A stretch of 64,000 nt of DNA. Source: Pseudomonas sp. WJP1. Its GTDB lineage: Bacteria > Pseudomonadota > Gammaproteobacteria > Pseudomonadales > Pseudomonadaceae. The translations under genes and the position numbers were made by a program. Below are positions 17,238 to 25,421 of the stretch, piece after piece. The notes under the pieces are model-generated. The model was not told the DNA's origin. It saw nothing but the letters and a program-made list of their open reading frames with translations, and did no database searches. The stretch spans positions 1,042,501 through 1,106,500 of the forward strand of contig NZ_CP110128.1 in NCBI RefSeq assembly GCF_028471945.1. Reading direction: 5' to 3'. The first letter of the stretch is position 1. Every line of letters begins with the position of its first letter.

Positions 17238-17945
17238 ATGAAAAATCTTTTCACCTGGCGCCGCACATTGTTGGGGCTGGCCGCTGCCGGCATCATCGGC
17301 CAATGCTCGGCGTTTTCCCTTGGCAGCGCTGAAGAAGGCGTGCTCCTTCCGCCACCGGCCCTCGACGAAACCACCCAGGCCCGCAGCGAAACCGCGGTGT
17401 TCGCCGGTGGTTGTTTCTGGGGTGTGCAAGGGGTGTTCCAGCATGTCAAAGGCGTGAAAAATGCCGTCTCCGGTTACGCCGGTGGCAAAGCCGATACGGC
17501 GCAGTACGAGCGCGTCAGCAGCGGCAATACCGGCCATGCGGAATCGGTGGAAGTGACTTTCGACCCGAGCCAGGTCAGCTACGGCACCTTGCTGCAGATC
17601 TACTTTTCCGTGGCGCACAACCCGACCGAACTCAACCGCCAGGGGCCGGACACCGGCACCCAGTACCGCTCGGCGATCTTTACCAAGAGCAGCGAACAGC
17701 AACGGGTGGCCCAGGCCTACATTGCCCAGCTCGACGCCGCGCATGCGTTCGATAAGCCGATTGTGACCAAGCTGGAAAGCTTCAACGGTTTTTACCCGGC
17801 TGAAGACGAGCACCAGGACTTCCTGACCGAGCACCCGACCTATCCCTACATCGTGATCAACGACTTGCCGAAGGTGGCGCAGCTCAAGGAGCTGTACCCG
17901 GATCGCTACCAGGAAAAACCGGTGCTGGTGAAAGCGGGGATGTGA
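17238..17945 (+). CDS. msrA: peptide-methionine (S)-S-oxide reductase MsrA, exported
   Basis: 235-aa MsrA with start ATG 17238 after CAGGAGT. A basic N-terminus ([18 protein letters not shown]) and hydrophobic stretch form a signal sequence, possibly Tat-type (WRRTLLG). The catalytic motif is GGCFWG with Cys59, and the family block GYAGG and substrate motif [12 protein letters not shown] are visible. It reduces S-methionine sulfoxide, complementing the adjacent MsrB, so the pair covers both epimers in the same compartment. The gene ends 6 bp before the convergent cyclase gene. Confidence 0.93.
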   Translation: MKNLFTWRRTLLGLAAAGIIGQCSAFSLGSAEEGVLLPPPALDETTQARSETAVFAGGCFWGVQGVFQHVKGVKNAVSGYAGGKADTAQYERVSSGNTGHAESVEVTFDPSQVSYGTLLQIYFSVAHNPTELNRQGPDTGTQYRSAIFTKSSEQQRVAQAYIAQLDAAHAFDKPIVTKLESFNGFYPAEDEHQDFLTEHPTYPYIVINDLPKVAQLKELYPDRYQEKPVLVKAGM

Positions 17946-17951
17946 CGGCGG

Positions 17952-18965
17952 TTATCCGCTGATCACATTCTTGCCGGCGACTTTCGACCGGTAGAGGGCC
18001 TGATCGGCCCTGGCCATCAGGCCGGTCTGTTGCTCCTCCTCGAAGCGCTGGACCACGCCGAAACTCATGGTGACGCGAAAGTCGCCCACGGACGGCATCT
18101 GCGACAGACCCTGGCGAATGGTTGCGGCCAGGGCCCTGGCCTCCGCCAGCGAGGTATCGGGCAGCACCGCGATGAATTCATCGCCGCCCCAACGGGCCAG
18201 CAGGTCACCTTCACGCAGGTAGCGCTGCACACGCTCGACCACCTGTATCAGGGCGGCATCGCCCAGCGCGTGGCCGTAGTGATCGTTGATGCTCTTGAAG
18301 TCGTCGATGTCCATGGCGATCAGTGACAGCGGCTGTCGAAAGCGCTGCGCTCGCTCGCATTCCTGGCGCAGGGCCTGATCCAGGCGATAGCGATTGGCGG
18401 TCGACGTCAAGGCATCGGTTTCAGCCAGTTTGCGGTTTTCTTCCAGTTGCTGCTGCAGTTGCTGATTGACCCTGGACAACTCGCGGGTGCGTTCTTCAAC
18501 GATGGCTTCAAGGGACTGATTGCGCCGTTCGAGCGCTTCGAGCAGGCGCTTCTTGTCTTCGATGCTGCGGTGGGCGCCGACCATCCGCGCCACCGAACCG
18601 TCGGCATTGCGTGCCAACACGTGGCCGCGGTCTTCGATCCAGATGTAACTGCCGTCGTGCGTGCGGCAGCGGTACTCGGCCTGATACACCGGCGTGCGCT
18701 GGCTCAGGTAGTCATCGAACAGGGCCATGACCTGGGGGAAGTCATCGGGGTGGATGATGTTTTCCCAGGTCAATACGTTGTTGTCCAGGGAGTGCGGCGT
18801 GTAGCCGAGCATTTCGTACCAGCGGGCGTTGCGGTAGACGAAACCGGTGTTGGCGTTCCAGTCCCAGATACCGTCGCTGACCAGCTCCATGATGGTGTGC
18901 AGCATGCCTTCGTTCATGTCCGACACATTGAACTTCAAGGGTTCGATACTCGAAGTCTCTCCCAT
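17952..18965 (-). CDS. PAS domain diguanylate cyclase
   Basis: 337-aa soluble c-di-GMP synthase. Start ATG 18965 has GGGAGAG upstream; a longer frame to 18998 is less likely. The N-terminal PAS fold (about residues 20-145, WDWNANTGFVYRNARWYEMLGY then the PAC part YIWIEDRG) senses an unknown signal. A coiled coil (about 145-185, LEAIVEERTREL) leads to a GGDEF domain beginning TDALTSTANR. The active-site RWGGDEF is intact and is preceded by an inhibitory RxxD site (REGD, five residues before GGDEF). No membrane segments. Monocistronic and convergent with msrA. Confidence 0.92.
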   Translation of the reverse strand: MGETSSIEPLKFNVSDMNEGMLHTIMELVSDGIWDWNANTGFVYRNARWYEMLGYTPHSLDNNVLTWENIIHPDDFPQVMALFDDYLSQRTPVYQAEYRCRTHDGSYIWIEDRGHVLARNADGSVARMVGAHRSIEDKKRLLEALERRNQSLEAIVEERTRELSRVNQQLQQQLEENRKLAETDALTSTANRYRLDQALRQECERAQRFRQPLSLIAMDIDDFKSINDHYGHALGDAALIQVVERVQRYLREGDLLARWGGDEFIAVLPDTSLAEARALAATIRQGLSQMPSVGDFRVTMSFGVVQRFEEEQQTGLMARADQALYRSKVAGKNVISG

Positions 18966-19043
18966 TGCCGCTCTCCCTGGCGCTAGCCTGATAGCCAATG
19001 ACCTGCTCAGTCAGGGAGATTAGTCCAAGGCCCGGCGAGCCTG

Positions 19044-19949
19044 CTAGTGCTTGCCCCACATCTGCACGGCGAAGTCGACGAAACGTCGCAATTTCGGCAG
19101 CCGGTAGCGGTCCTGGGCATACATCAGGTTCATCGGCCGGCTCGGCGGGGTGAACCCGGGCATCAGGCCCAGCAGTTTGCCGTCCCGGATGTCTTGCTCA
19201 ACCAGGACATCGGGCATCATCACGATGCCCATGCCGGTTCGCGCCGCCTGATGCAGCCCCGCCGAGCTGTTGATCAGCATCGGTCCGCTGACCGCCACCG
19301 TGACTTCGCCTTCGGGGCCGGCCAGGCGCCATTCCTTTTCCACCGAGTGCCAGTCATCGCCGGCCGGATAGGCGAAGGACAGGCAATCGTGGTGACGCAG
19401 GTCTTCCGGTGTTTGCGGCGCGCCGCGACGGGCCACGTACGCCGGGGAGGCGCACATGGTCAGGGTGTAGTCGAGCAGAGGGCGTGCAATCAGATTGGAC
19501 TCCTCGAGGGCGCCCAGGCGAAAGGCCACGTCCAGACCGTTTTCCAGCAGGTCCGGGCGCCGGTTGGTGAGCATCACGTCGAGTTTTACCCGGGGGTAGA
19601 GCAGGGCGAATTCGCTCAGGGCGGGCGCCAGTTTTTCCGTGCCGAAGGTCAAGGGCGCCGAAATGCGCAGCGTGCCGCTGGGTTCATCCATCGCCTGCTC
19701 GGCCAGGCGTTCGGAGTCCGCCACCAGCCCCAGCACTTCGAGGCAGCGCTGGTAATACGCAGCGCCGAACTCGGTCAGCCGCTGGCGCCGGGTCGTGCGG
19801 TTGAGCAAGCGCACACCCAGGCGCTGCTCAAGGGCCTTGAGGTGGTTGCCGACCATGGTCGTGGACATTTTGCACTGCGATGCGGCGCCGGTCATGCTGC
19901 CGGCTTCCACCACTTTGACGTAGACGGTCATTGCCTGGAACAGGTCCAT
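19044..19949 (-). CDS. LysR-family transcriptional regulator
   Basis: 301-aa LysR protein from ATG 19949 (MDLFQAMTVYVKVVEAGSM). The N-terminal HTH is followed by an effector domain typical of the large subgroup with AFRLGAL and LINSSAGL. It is divergent from the aminotransferase at 20052. The 102-bp intergenic region contains a perfect 9-bp inverted repeat (19981-20021), a good candidate binding site, so regulation of the aminotransferase is likely. The effector is unknown. Confidence 0.92.
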   Translation of the reverse strand: MDLFQAMTVYVKVVEAGSMTGAASQCKMSTTMVGNHLKALEQRLGVRLLNRTTRRQRLTEFGAAYYQRCLEVLGLVADSERLAEQAMDEPSGTLRISAPLTFGTEKLAPALSEFALLYPRVKLDVMLTNRRPDLLENGLDVAFRLGALEESNLIARPLLDYTLTMCASPAYVARRGAPQTPEDLRHHDCLSFAYPAGDDWHSVEKEWRLAGPEGEVTVAVSGPMLINSSAGLHQAARTGMGIVMMPDVLVEQDIRDGKLLGLMPGFTPPSRPMNLMYAQDRYRLPKLRRFVDFAVQMWGKH

Positions 19950-19980
19950 TATCAAGCTCGACTTTAAAATGATTGAAGTA

Positions 19981-20021
19981 TTGCAGTATTTATCCAGCTC
20001 AGGTGGCTAACCATACTGCAA
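19981..20021. promoter_or_regulatory. candidate LysR operator (9-bp inverted repeat)
   Basis: TTGCAGTAT at 19981-19989 recurs exactly inverted as ATACTGCAA at 20013-20021 with a 23-bp spacer, centred in the divergent promoter region of the LysR and aminotransferase genes. Confidence 0.5.
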
Positions 20022-20051
20022 AAACACCGACCCTCGATGGAGCCTGATGCC

Positions 20052-21257
20052 ATGACCGCCGCCTGCCTGATGAGCACATACCAACCCTTGGCCTTGAGTT
20101 TCAACAAGGGCCTGGGCACGCGCCTGTGGGACCAGGCCGGTCGTGAATACCTGGACGCGGTGGCCGGGGTGGCGGTGACCAACGTCGGGCACTCGCACCC
20201 GAAAATCGTCGCGGCCATCAGCGAACAGGCCGGGCTGTTGCTGCACACTTCCAACCTCTACAGCATCGACTGGCAGCAACGCCTGGCCCGCCGGCTGACC
20301 GAGCTTGCAGGCATGGACCGGGCCTTCTTCAACAACTCCGGGGCCGAGGCCAATGAAACGGCGCTGAAAATCGCCCGGCTGCATGGCTGGCACAAGGGCA
20401 TCGAGCAACCCTTGGTGGTGGTCATGGAGAACGCCTTCCATGGCCGCACCCTCGGCACCCTGTCCGCCAGCGATGGCCCGGCGGTGCGCCTGGGGTTCAA
20501 CAAGCTGCCGGGGGATTTCGTCAAAGTGCCGTTCGGCGACCTCAAGGCTTTGGACAAAGTGCGCCAGGAGCACGGCTCGCGCATCGTGGCGATCCTGATG
20601 GAGCCGATCCAAGGCGAAAGCGGCGTGCAGCTGGCGCCACCCGGCTACCTGAAAGCCGTGCGCGAACTCTGCAACCAGCGCGCCTGGTTGCTGATGCTCG
20701 ACGAAATCCAGACCGGCATCGGCCGTACGGGGCAGTGGTTCGCGTTCCAGCACGAAGGCATCGTCCCGGACGTCATGACCTTGGCCAAAGGCCTGGGCAA
20801 CGGCGTCCCGATCGGCGCCTGCCTGGCCCGTGGCAAAGCCGCCGAACTCTTCACCCCGGGTAGCCACGGCAGCACCTTCGGCGGCAACCCGCTGGCCTGT
20901 CGGGTCGGGTGCACGGTGCTGGACATCATCGAGGAGCAAGGCTTGCTGGAAAATGCCCGGCTCCAGGGCGAACGCCTGATGAGCAGGCTGCGCATGGAAT
21001 TGGCGGATCACGCGAACGTCTTGGCAATCCGCGGCCAGGGCTTGATGATCGGCATCGAACTCAAGCAACCGATCCGCGACCTGAGCCTGATCGCCGCCCG
21101 CGACCATGCATTGCTGATCAACGTGACGCGTGGGCAAACCATTCGTTTGTTGCCGCCACTGACGATTGATGAGCGGGAGGTAGAGATGATTGTCAGGGGG
21201 GTGAGTTCAGTAGTGGTATCTGCACTTACCCGGCACGCAGGTTGCCAATCGATTTGA
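20052..21257 (+). CDS. class III aminotransferase, acetylornithine aminotransferase-like
   Basis: 401-aa PLP enzyme of the ArgD/AruC type. ATG 20052 has GGAG 9 bp upstream; an in-frame ATG at 20037 has no RBS. PLP-phosphate contact SGAEANE is present, [11 protein letters not shown] contains the cofactor aspartate, and the Schiff-base lysine is in TLAKGLGNG. The family converts acetylornithine, succinylornithine, GABA or other omega-amino compounds; this looks like a secondary paralogue under a dedicated LysR regulator, so a catabolic role is more likely than arginine synthesis. Its last 32 bp overlap the convergent YefM-like gene. Confidence 0.87.
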   Translation: MTAACLMSTYQPLALSFNKGLGTRLWDQAGREYLDAVAGVAVTNVGHSHPKIVAAISEQAGLLLHTSNLYSIDWQQRLARRLTELAGMDRAFFNNSGAEANETALKIARLHGWHKGIEQPLVVVMENAFHGRTLGTLSASDGPAVRLGFNKLPGDFVKVPFGDLKALDKVRQEHGSRIVAILMEPIQGESGVQLAPPGYLKAVRELCNQRAWLLMLDEIQTGIGRTGQWFAFQHEGIVPDVMTLAKGLGNGVPIGACLARGKAAELFTPGSHGSTFGGNPLACRVGCTVLDIIEEQGLLENARLQGERLMSRLRMELADHANVLAIRGQGLMIGIELKQPIRDLSLIAARDHALLINVTRGQTIRLLPPLTIDEREVEMIVRGVSSVVVSALTRHAGCQSI

Positions 21258-21450
21258 TCAGGCGTTCGGCATTGGCCGGGGAGCGAAGCAGGTAGGCGGT
21301 CTCTTCGAGGGCGTTGTATTGCGCCAGCGACATCATCACTACCGGCTCGCCTTTCTGACGGGTGACCAGCAGGGTGATGTGGTCTTCGTTGACGCGATCC
21401 ATGGTTTCAGCCAAATGCGCGCGTGCGGTGGTGTAGTTGATGGTGTACAT
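21226..21450 (-). CDS. Phd/YefM-family antitoxin (orphan)
   Basis: 74-aa antitoxin with the typical start [20 protein letters not shown], the core [30 protein letters not shown] and a short C-terminal toxin-binding tail. A YoeB/RelE toxin gene would normally follow directly, but downstream on this strand there is only antisense aminotransferase sequence, overlapped by 32 bp. The antitoxin is therefore solitary here and may have lost its partner or act against a toxin elsewhere. Confidence 0.88.
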   Translation of the reverse strand: MYTINYTTARAHLAETMDRVNEDHITLLVTRQKGEPVVMMSLAQYNALEETAYLLRSPANAERLIKSIGNLRAG

Positions 21451-21523
21451 AGTGAAATCCTCGCTCGATGAGTGCGAGTATCTTCGAAACCTCCTCGAGA
21501 CGTTTCCGAGAGCGCTGTAGTCC

Positions 21524-22006
21524 TTATCTGATAAAGGCGAAATCGCTGATTTCAGTCCGGCCCGTCAATTGAATTCTGCAACCGGCAAACCCTTCGAACA
21601 GCTGCCGATGGGCCGTATATCCGCTGGACCCATCACGCTGGCGATAGCTCCCCGCCCACTCCAGCAGGGCGATCAGACGTTCGTCGTCGTTGGCTTCTCG
21701 CTGGCGGATATTGGCGACGCATTCCTCGTCGGCAACACACAACCAGATCAGCGCAGTCGTGCGGTGCAGAAGTTCGCTGGCGATCCAGCCATACACGCCT
21801 TCGATCACCCAGCGCTCCTGCTCCGCCGTGACTCGCGCCATGGCCAGGGCTTCGGCGCGGGAGCGGGCGATGCTGTGTTCGTCGGACAGCCAGTGAATGC
21901 GGTCGAGATCGGTCCATGGCACCTGCAGTCGCTCGGCCAGGCGTTGCGCCAGCCAGCTCTTGCCGGAACCGGAGTTACCGATGATCAGGGTTCGGGTGAG
22001 GTCCAT
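21524..22006 (-). CDS. P-loop kinase/ATPase-like protein (adenylate kinase/FlaR-like)
   Basis: 160-aa small P-loop protein from ATG 22006 (a GTG at 22015 is the alternative). Walker A is GNSGSGKS near the N-terminus, after TRTLIIG. The layout (LAQRL, WTDLDRIHWL, VIEGVYG, LIWLCVADEE) matches the AAA_18/'DNA topology modulation FlaR-related' kinases, whose substrate is not established. Monocistronic between an antitoxin gene and a REPIN. Confidence 0.75.
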   Translation of the reverse strand: MDLTRTLIIGNSGSGKSWLAQRLAERLQVPWTDLDRIHWLSDEHSIARSRAEALAMARVTAEQERWVIEGVYGWIASELLHRTTALIWLCVADEECVANIRQREANDDERLIALLEWAGSYRQRDGSSGYTAHRQLFEGFAGCRIQLTGRTEISDFAFIR

Positions 22007-22023
22007 GAGCGACACCGATCAAC

Positions 22024-22113
22024 TGTAGGAGTGAGCCTGCTCGCGATGGCTGCGTAACATTCAACTAATAGGCTGGCTGATATACCGCTATCGCGAGCAG
22101 GCTCACTCCTACA
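22024..22113. repeat. REPIN
   Basis: TGTAGGAGTGAGCCTGCTCGCGAT and its inverted copy ATCGCGAGCAGGCTCACTCCTACA enclose a 42-bp centre (with GGCTGGCTGATATACC), closely related to the REPIN at 51811-51905. Confidence 0.92.
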
Positions 22114-22131
22114 GGTTATTGTTCCAGTCCT

Positions 22132-24051
22132 TCAGTCATCATCTTCAGGCGCCACCATTCGCGTCTTCGGCGAGCCATTGGCGTTGTGCTGGAAAATATC
22201 CCGCGGCTGCCCTTGTTCATTGAAGTACACCTGGCCGATCCCCGCCGAATTCCACAACCGTTCGCCTGCTTCGGCGTGTTCGGGCACGTGCGGCACGATG
22301 CGCATGCGCCGGCGCTTGGTCAGCCAGTTCAGCGGCGAACGCGGTGAATACAGCCAGCGATTGAGGCGGTCGAACCACTCCAGCAAGGTCGGTGGGAACT
22401 CGTTCTTGATCCCGCTGCTGGTGATCTGCCAGATGCGCGGGCCGGCCTTGCGGTGGCGGATCAGCACTTCGTAGACGAAGGAGTAATGCACGTCGCCGGA
22501 CAGCACCACGTAGTTACCCGGCGTGCGCGAGTGGCGGAAAATGTTCAGGATCACCTGGGCCGCGCCGCGATGGGCCATCCAGTTCTCGGCGTCCACCAGC
22601 AGTGGATAACCCAGCCAGCTGAACACCCGTTGCACGGTTTCAATCAGCTTGACGCCGAAGATCGGCGCCGGCGACACGATGATCGCCGAGGGGTGATCCA
22701 GCAGTTCCTGCTGCAGTTCACTGAGGGCTTCCCAGTCCAGCAGGCCCGACGGTTGCTTGAGGGTCATCTCGCTGCGCCAGCGCCGGGTGCGGGTGTCGAG
22801 CACCACCATGGCCGGCGTGGTGGGCAGCACGTAATGCCAGTGCTGGAAGCGCAGCAGCTCATTGATCAGCTCGTCCTGGACATCGCTGTCGAGGTAGCAA
22901 TCATCGCCGGTGGCACTGAGCGCACGGGTTTTTTCCAGCACGCCGGTGAAGGCATCCGGATTATTGCCCCAGCCCTGGCACAGCATGTAGGCAAGCAGCG
23001 CATTGCCGATGATGCGCCGGGAAAACGGATGGCCGTAGGCTGTTTCCTCCCATTGCGCGGAAAGATTCCAGTCGTCGGTAATGTCGTGGTCATCGAAAAT
23101 CATCAGCGTCGGCACGTGCGCCAGCGCTCGCGCGACCTTGCCCAGGCCGGCCTTGAACGCGTCGATGCGCGTCTGTTCCAGGGCATACCGCTCGCGCCGT
23201 TCCTTGATCAGTTTCGGCGGTTTTGGCGCGATCAGGGTCCAGGGCGTCGGCGACCAGACCAACAGGTACATGGCCATCACTTCGGCGAAGGTCACCAGGT
23301 GATTGTCGGCACTGCTGCTGGTGAAAATCGGCTTGCGCGCGCCACCGAAAAAACGCTCGCGCAGGGTTTCGTTGCTTTGCAGCGCCGGCAACAGGTCCGC
23401 GCGGTGGTAGTAACAGGCGGCGTGCCCGTAAAGCGCGGCGCTGTCACTGACCACGGCGCCTTCCAGATGCTCACCGAACAACCCCAGCCGTTCGATCAAG
23501 GCATGGATCGCCCGCAGGGTCGGCCCGGCGACATCGTCGGCGTAGACCTGATCGCCGCTCATCATCAGCAGCGCCGGACGGTCCGTGGCCGGGTGGTCTT
23601 GCGACAACAGCTCATCGACGCACAGCAGCCCGTCGGTCGCCGGGTGGTGGGGCTTGCGGCAGGAGCCGTGCAGCAACTGCTCGATGCGGCTGCGCAGGAC
23701 AAAATTCGGTGCAGTTGCATCGCCGTACAACAGATGCGGCGCCCAGGTGGCGATGCCGGTGCCGTCATCGATCAGCAGGTCATACTCGATCAACTCATCG
23801 CAGGGCAGGGCAACGTCCAGCGCCACATCGATCAGGTGCACGAACGCATGGGTACCCACCGTAATCACCGTGCATTGCCCGGCATCGAGGCGAATATCGC
23901 CCACGCCCTGCAAGCGCAGCGTCAACTCCAGCGCCCGCGAGCCCACCAGCCACAGCACCAGCCGCGACGGTTCCAGGCGCCGTAATATCGGGCCGGCCAG
24001 CACAGGGGGCAGGGATTGAGGGTCGTCGGGTAATGGCAGCGCTTGGGACAT
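22132..24051 (-). CDS. PhoD-like metallophosphatase family protein
   Basis: 639-aa protein of the alkaline phosphatase D superfamily. Metal-binding blocks are visible in order: SGDQVYADD (about residues 164-172), IFDDHDITDDW (about 315-325) and SGDVHYSF (late). No signal peptide is seen, unlike classic secreted PhoD, so it is probably cytoplasmic, as in other Pseudomonas proteins of this size. The substrate is unknown. The first quarter (1-130) is a separate beta-rich region. Flanked by a REPIN downstream and by a divergent small-gene group upstream. Confidence 0.82.
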   Translation of the reverse strand: MSQALPLPDDPQSLPPVLAGPILRRLEPSRLVLWLVGSRALELTLRLQGVGDIRLDAGQCTVITVGTHAFVHLIDVALDVALPCDELIEYDLLIDDGTGIATWAPHLLYGDATAPNFVLRSRIEQLLHGSCRKPHHPATDGLLCVDELLSQDHPATDRPALLMMSGDQVYADDVAGPTLRAIHALIERLGLFGEHLEGAVVSDSAALYGHAACYYHRADLLPALQSNETLRERFFGGARKPIFTSSSADNHLVTFAEVMAMYLLVWSPTPWTLIAPKPPKLIKERRERYALEQTRIDAFKAGLGKVARALAHVPTLMIFDDHDITDDWNLSAQWEETAYGHPFSRRIIGNALLAYMLCQGWGNNPDAFTGVLEKTRALSATGDDCYLDSDVQDELINELLRFQHWHYVLPTTPAMVVLDTRTRRWRSEMTLKQPSGLLDWEALSELQQELLDHPSAIIVSPAPIFGVKLIETVQRVFSWLGYPLLVDAENWMAHRGAAQVILNIFRHSRTPGNYVVLSGDVHYSFVYEVLIRHRKAGPRIWQITSSGIKNEFPPTLLEWFDRLNRWLYSPRSPLNWLTKRRRMRIVPHVPEHAEAGERLWNSAGIGQVYFNEQGQPRDIFQHNANGSPKTRMVAPEDDD

Positions 24052-24167
24052 CCGGGATAAAAACTCTTGGGGGCACAGAGGCGGGGGATGATAACGCAGC
24101 TGACGGCGACACAGGCTAAAGTGAAGCTGCCATGCAGATTGCTGGTGCCCAGCTGAAGAGAGGACCC

Positions 24168-24437
24168 ATGAACAGAATCATCCTGCCGACACTGGCCATT
24201 TTGCTGCTCGCCCAGGCCCCGGCCCATGCCATCAACGACAAATACCGCCAGCAGCTGGAGAAGTCCGGGTGCACCCAGGTCAGCGAGGCGCAGGGCTGCG
24301 ATATCCACAAGACCAAGGCCGAAAACGCCAAGGCCGGCTTTGCCAATCCCGCAGTACCTGACGCCGGTGAAAAAACCAAAGACCAGACGATTGACGGTAA
24401 GGAAGCAGCTACACCGTCGTCCTCAGGAAACCCATGA
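24168..24437 (+). CDS. small periplasmic protein, function unknown
   Basis: 89-aa protein from ATG 24168 after GAGG. A signal peptide is clear (MNRIILPTLAILLLAQAPAHA, cleavage after AHA), leaving a mature chain of about 68 residues rich in Lys, Glu and Thr, with two cysteines (SGCTQ, GCDIH) that could form a disulfide. No family recognised. It ends 1 bp before the start of the channel-like gene, so they are co-transcribed. Confidence 0.72.
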   Translation: MNRIILPTLAILLLAQAPAHAINDKYRQQLEKSGCTQVSEAQGCDIHKTKAENAKAGFANPAVPDAGEKTKDQTIDGKEAATPSSSGNP

Positions 24438-24438
24438 C

Positions 24439-24780
24439 ATGAAGCCCGCCCATACCTCGCAGATCCGTCGAGAGTTCTACAAAGCCGTCGGCTACTACCT
24501 TCGAATTGTGTGGCCGATTTTTTCCACCATGCTGGTCGTCATCGTCACGTGCGGCCTGATCATCAGCTACCTGGAAGGCTGGGACGCTTTTGACGGCATC
24601 TACTTCGGCTTCGTGACCGGGTTGACCATCGGCTATGGCGAACTCGTGCCGAAACTGGCGCTGTCGCGGGTACTCGCGATATTGCTGGGGTTCAACGGCG
24701 TGCTGCTCACGGCGATCTTTGCGGCGATCAGCGTGCGGGCGATCGAGAGTGCGGTACGCACGACCGGTGGGGAAAAGTAA
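24439..24780 (+). CDS. two-helix potassium channel-like protein
   Basis: 113-aa membrane protein with two helices (about residues 24-46 and 84-105) and a pore loop containing TIGYGE, a variant of the K+ selectivity filter TVGYGD. This matches the Ion_trans_2 (KcsA-like) core with no regulatory domain. Start ATG 24439 directly follows the stop of the signal-peptide protein. It would act as a tetramer in the inner membrane. Conductance cannot be judged from sequence, but the filter is close to canonical. Confidence 0.85.
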   Translation: MKPAHTSQIRREFYKAVGYYLRIVWPIFSTMLVVIVTCGLIISYLEGWDAFDGIYFGFVTGLTIGYGELVPKLALSRVLAILLGFNGVLLTAIFAAISVRAIESAVRTTGGEK

Positions 24781-24841
24781 GGCAGGCCCAAGGGCATGAA
24801 GTCGTGCTTAGATGCGTGTTTTGACAATCAGGGAGAGGCCA

Positions 24842-25210
24842 ATGATCGACTTCAACAACAAGGGATTCTTCAAGCTCAAGCAAAACGAGGAATACGCGGA
24901 ACGGGTTGCAGACCTTTTGCTCGACGGGGAAAAGGTCATCGACGCCTACAAATCCATGCGCGACGGCGTGGTGTTCACCAACAAGCGCATCATCGCGGTG
25001 AACGTACAGGGCATCACCGGCAGCAAGAAGGACTTCACCTCGTTGCCATACAAAAACATCGTGGCGTATTCGGTGGAAACATCAGGGACGTTCGATCTGG
25101 ATTCCGAGCTGGAAATCTACTTTTCGTCGTTGGGTAAAGTGAAATTCGAATTCACCGGTAAGACCTCGATGGTCGAGGTCTCCAAACTGATCTCCCAGCA
25201 CCTGCTCTGA
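24842..25210 (+). CDS. bacterial PH-domain protein
   Basis: 122-aa soluble protein from ATG 24842 with GGAGAGG upstream. The pattern VFTNKRIIAVNVQGITGSKKDFTSLPYKNI followed by an amphipathic end (MVEVSKLISQHL) is that of bacterial pleckstrin-homology proteins (bPH family). Such proteins are oligomeric and of unknown cellular role. It follows the channel gene by 61 bp in the same direction. Confidence 0.8.
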   Translation: MIDFNNKGFFKLKQNEEYAERVADLLLDGEKVIDAYKSMRDGVVFTNKRIIAVNVQGITGSKKDFTSLPYKNIVAYSVETSGTFDLDSELEIYFSSLGKVKFEFTGKTSMVEVSKLISQHLL

Positions 25211-25240
25211 GCTGACTGCAGAATTTGTGAACGACGCGGG

Positions 25241-25274
25241 CCCTGTGGGAGCGGCGGTGCCGCTCCTGCAGGGG
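25241..25274. repeat. REP-like hairpin
   Basis: CCCTGTGGGAGCGGC / GCCGCTCCTGCAGGGG, a compact near-perfect stem with a 4-bp centre just after the PH-domain gene. It resembles the GTGGGAGCGG variety of Pseudomonas REP and could also act in termination. Confidence 0.6.
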
Positions 25275-25421
25275 ATTTTGGTGTATTTGTAGTTTCTTCA
25301 TTTCCTACAAGAAAAACGGAAAGCGGAGCGCCCCAGCGCCCGACTTGGCTCATTTACGCTGAGCGCTCAAAACTTCAACGTCTTCCCTGCATAAACATCA
25401 GTACTTTCAGGGAAGATCACA

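Noticed and set aside
22453..23985. 510-codon plus-strand frame opposite the PhoD-like gene
   Set aside because: Antisense shadow; the minus-strand protein has metal-binding motifs.
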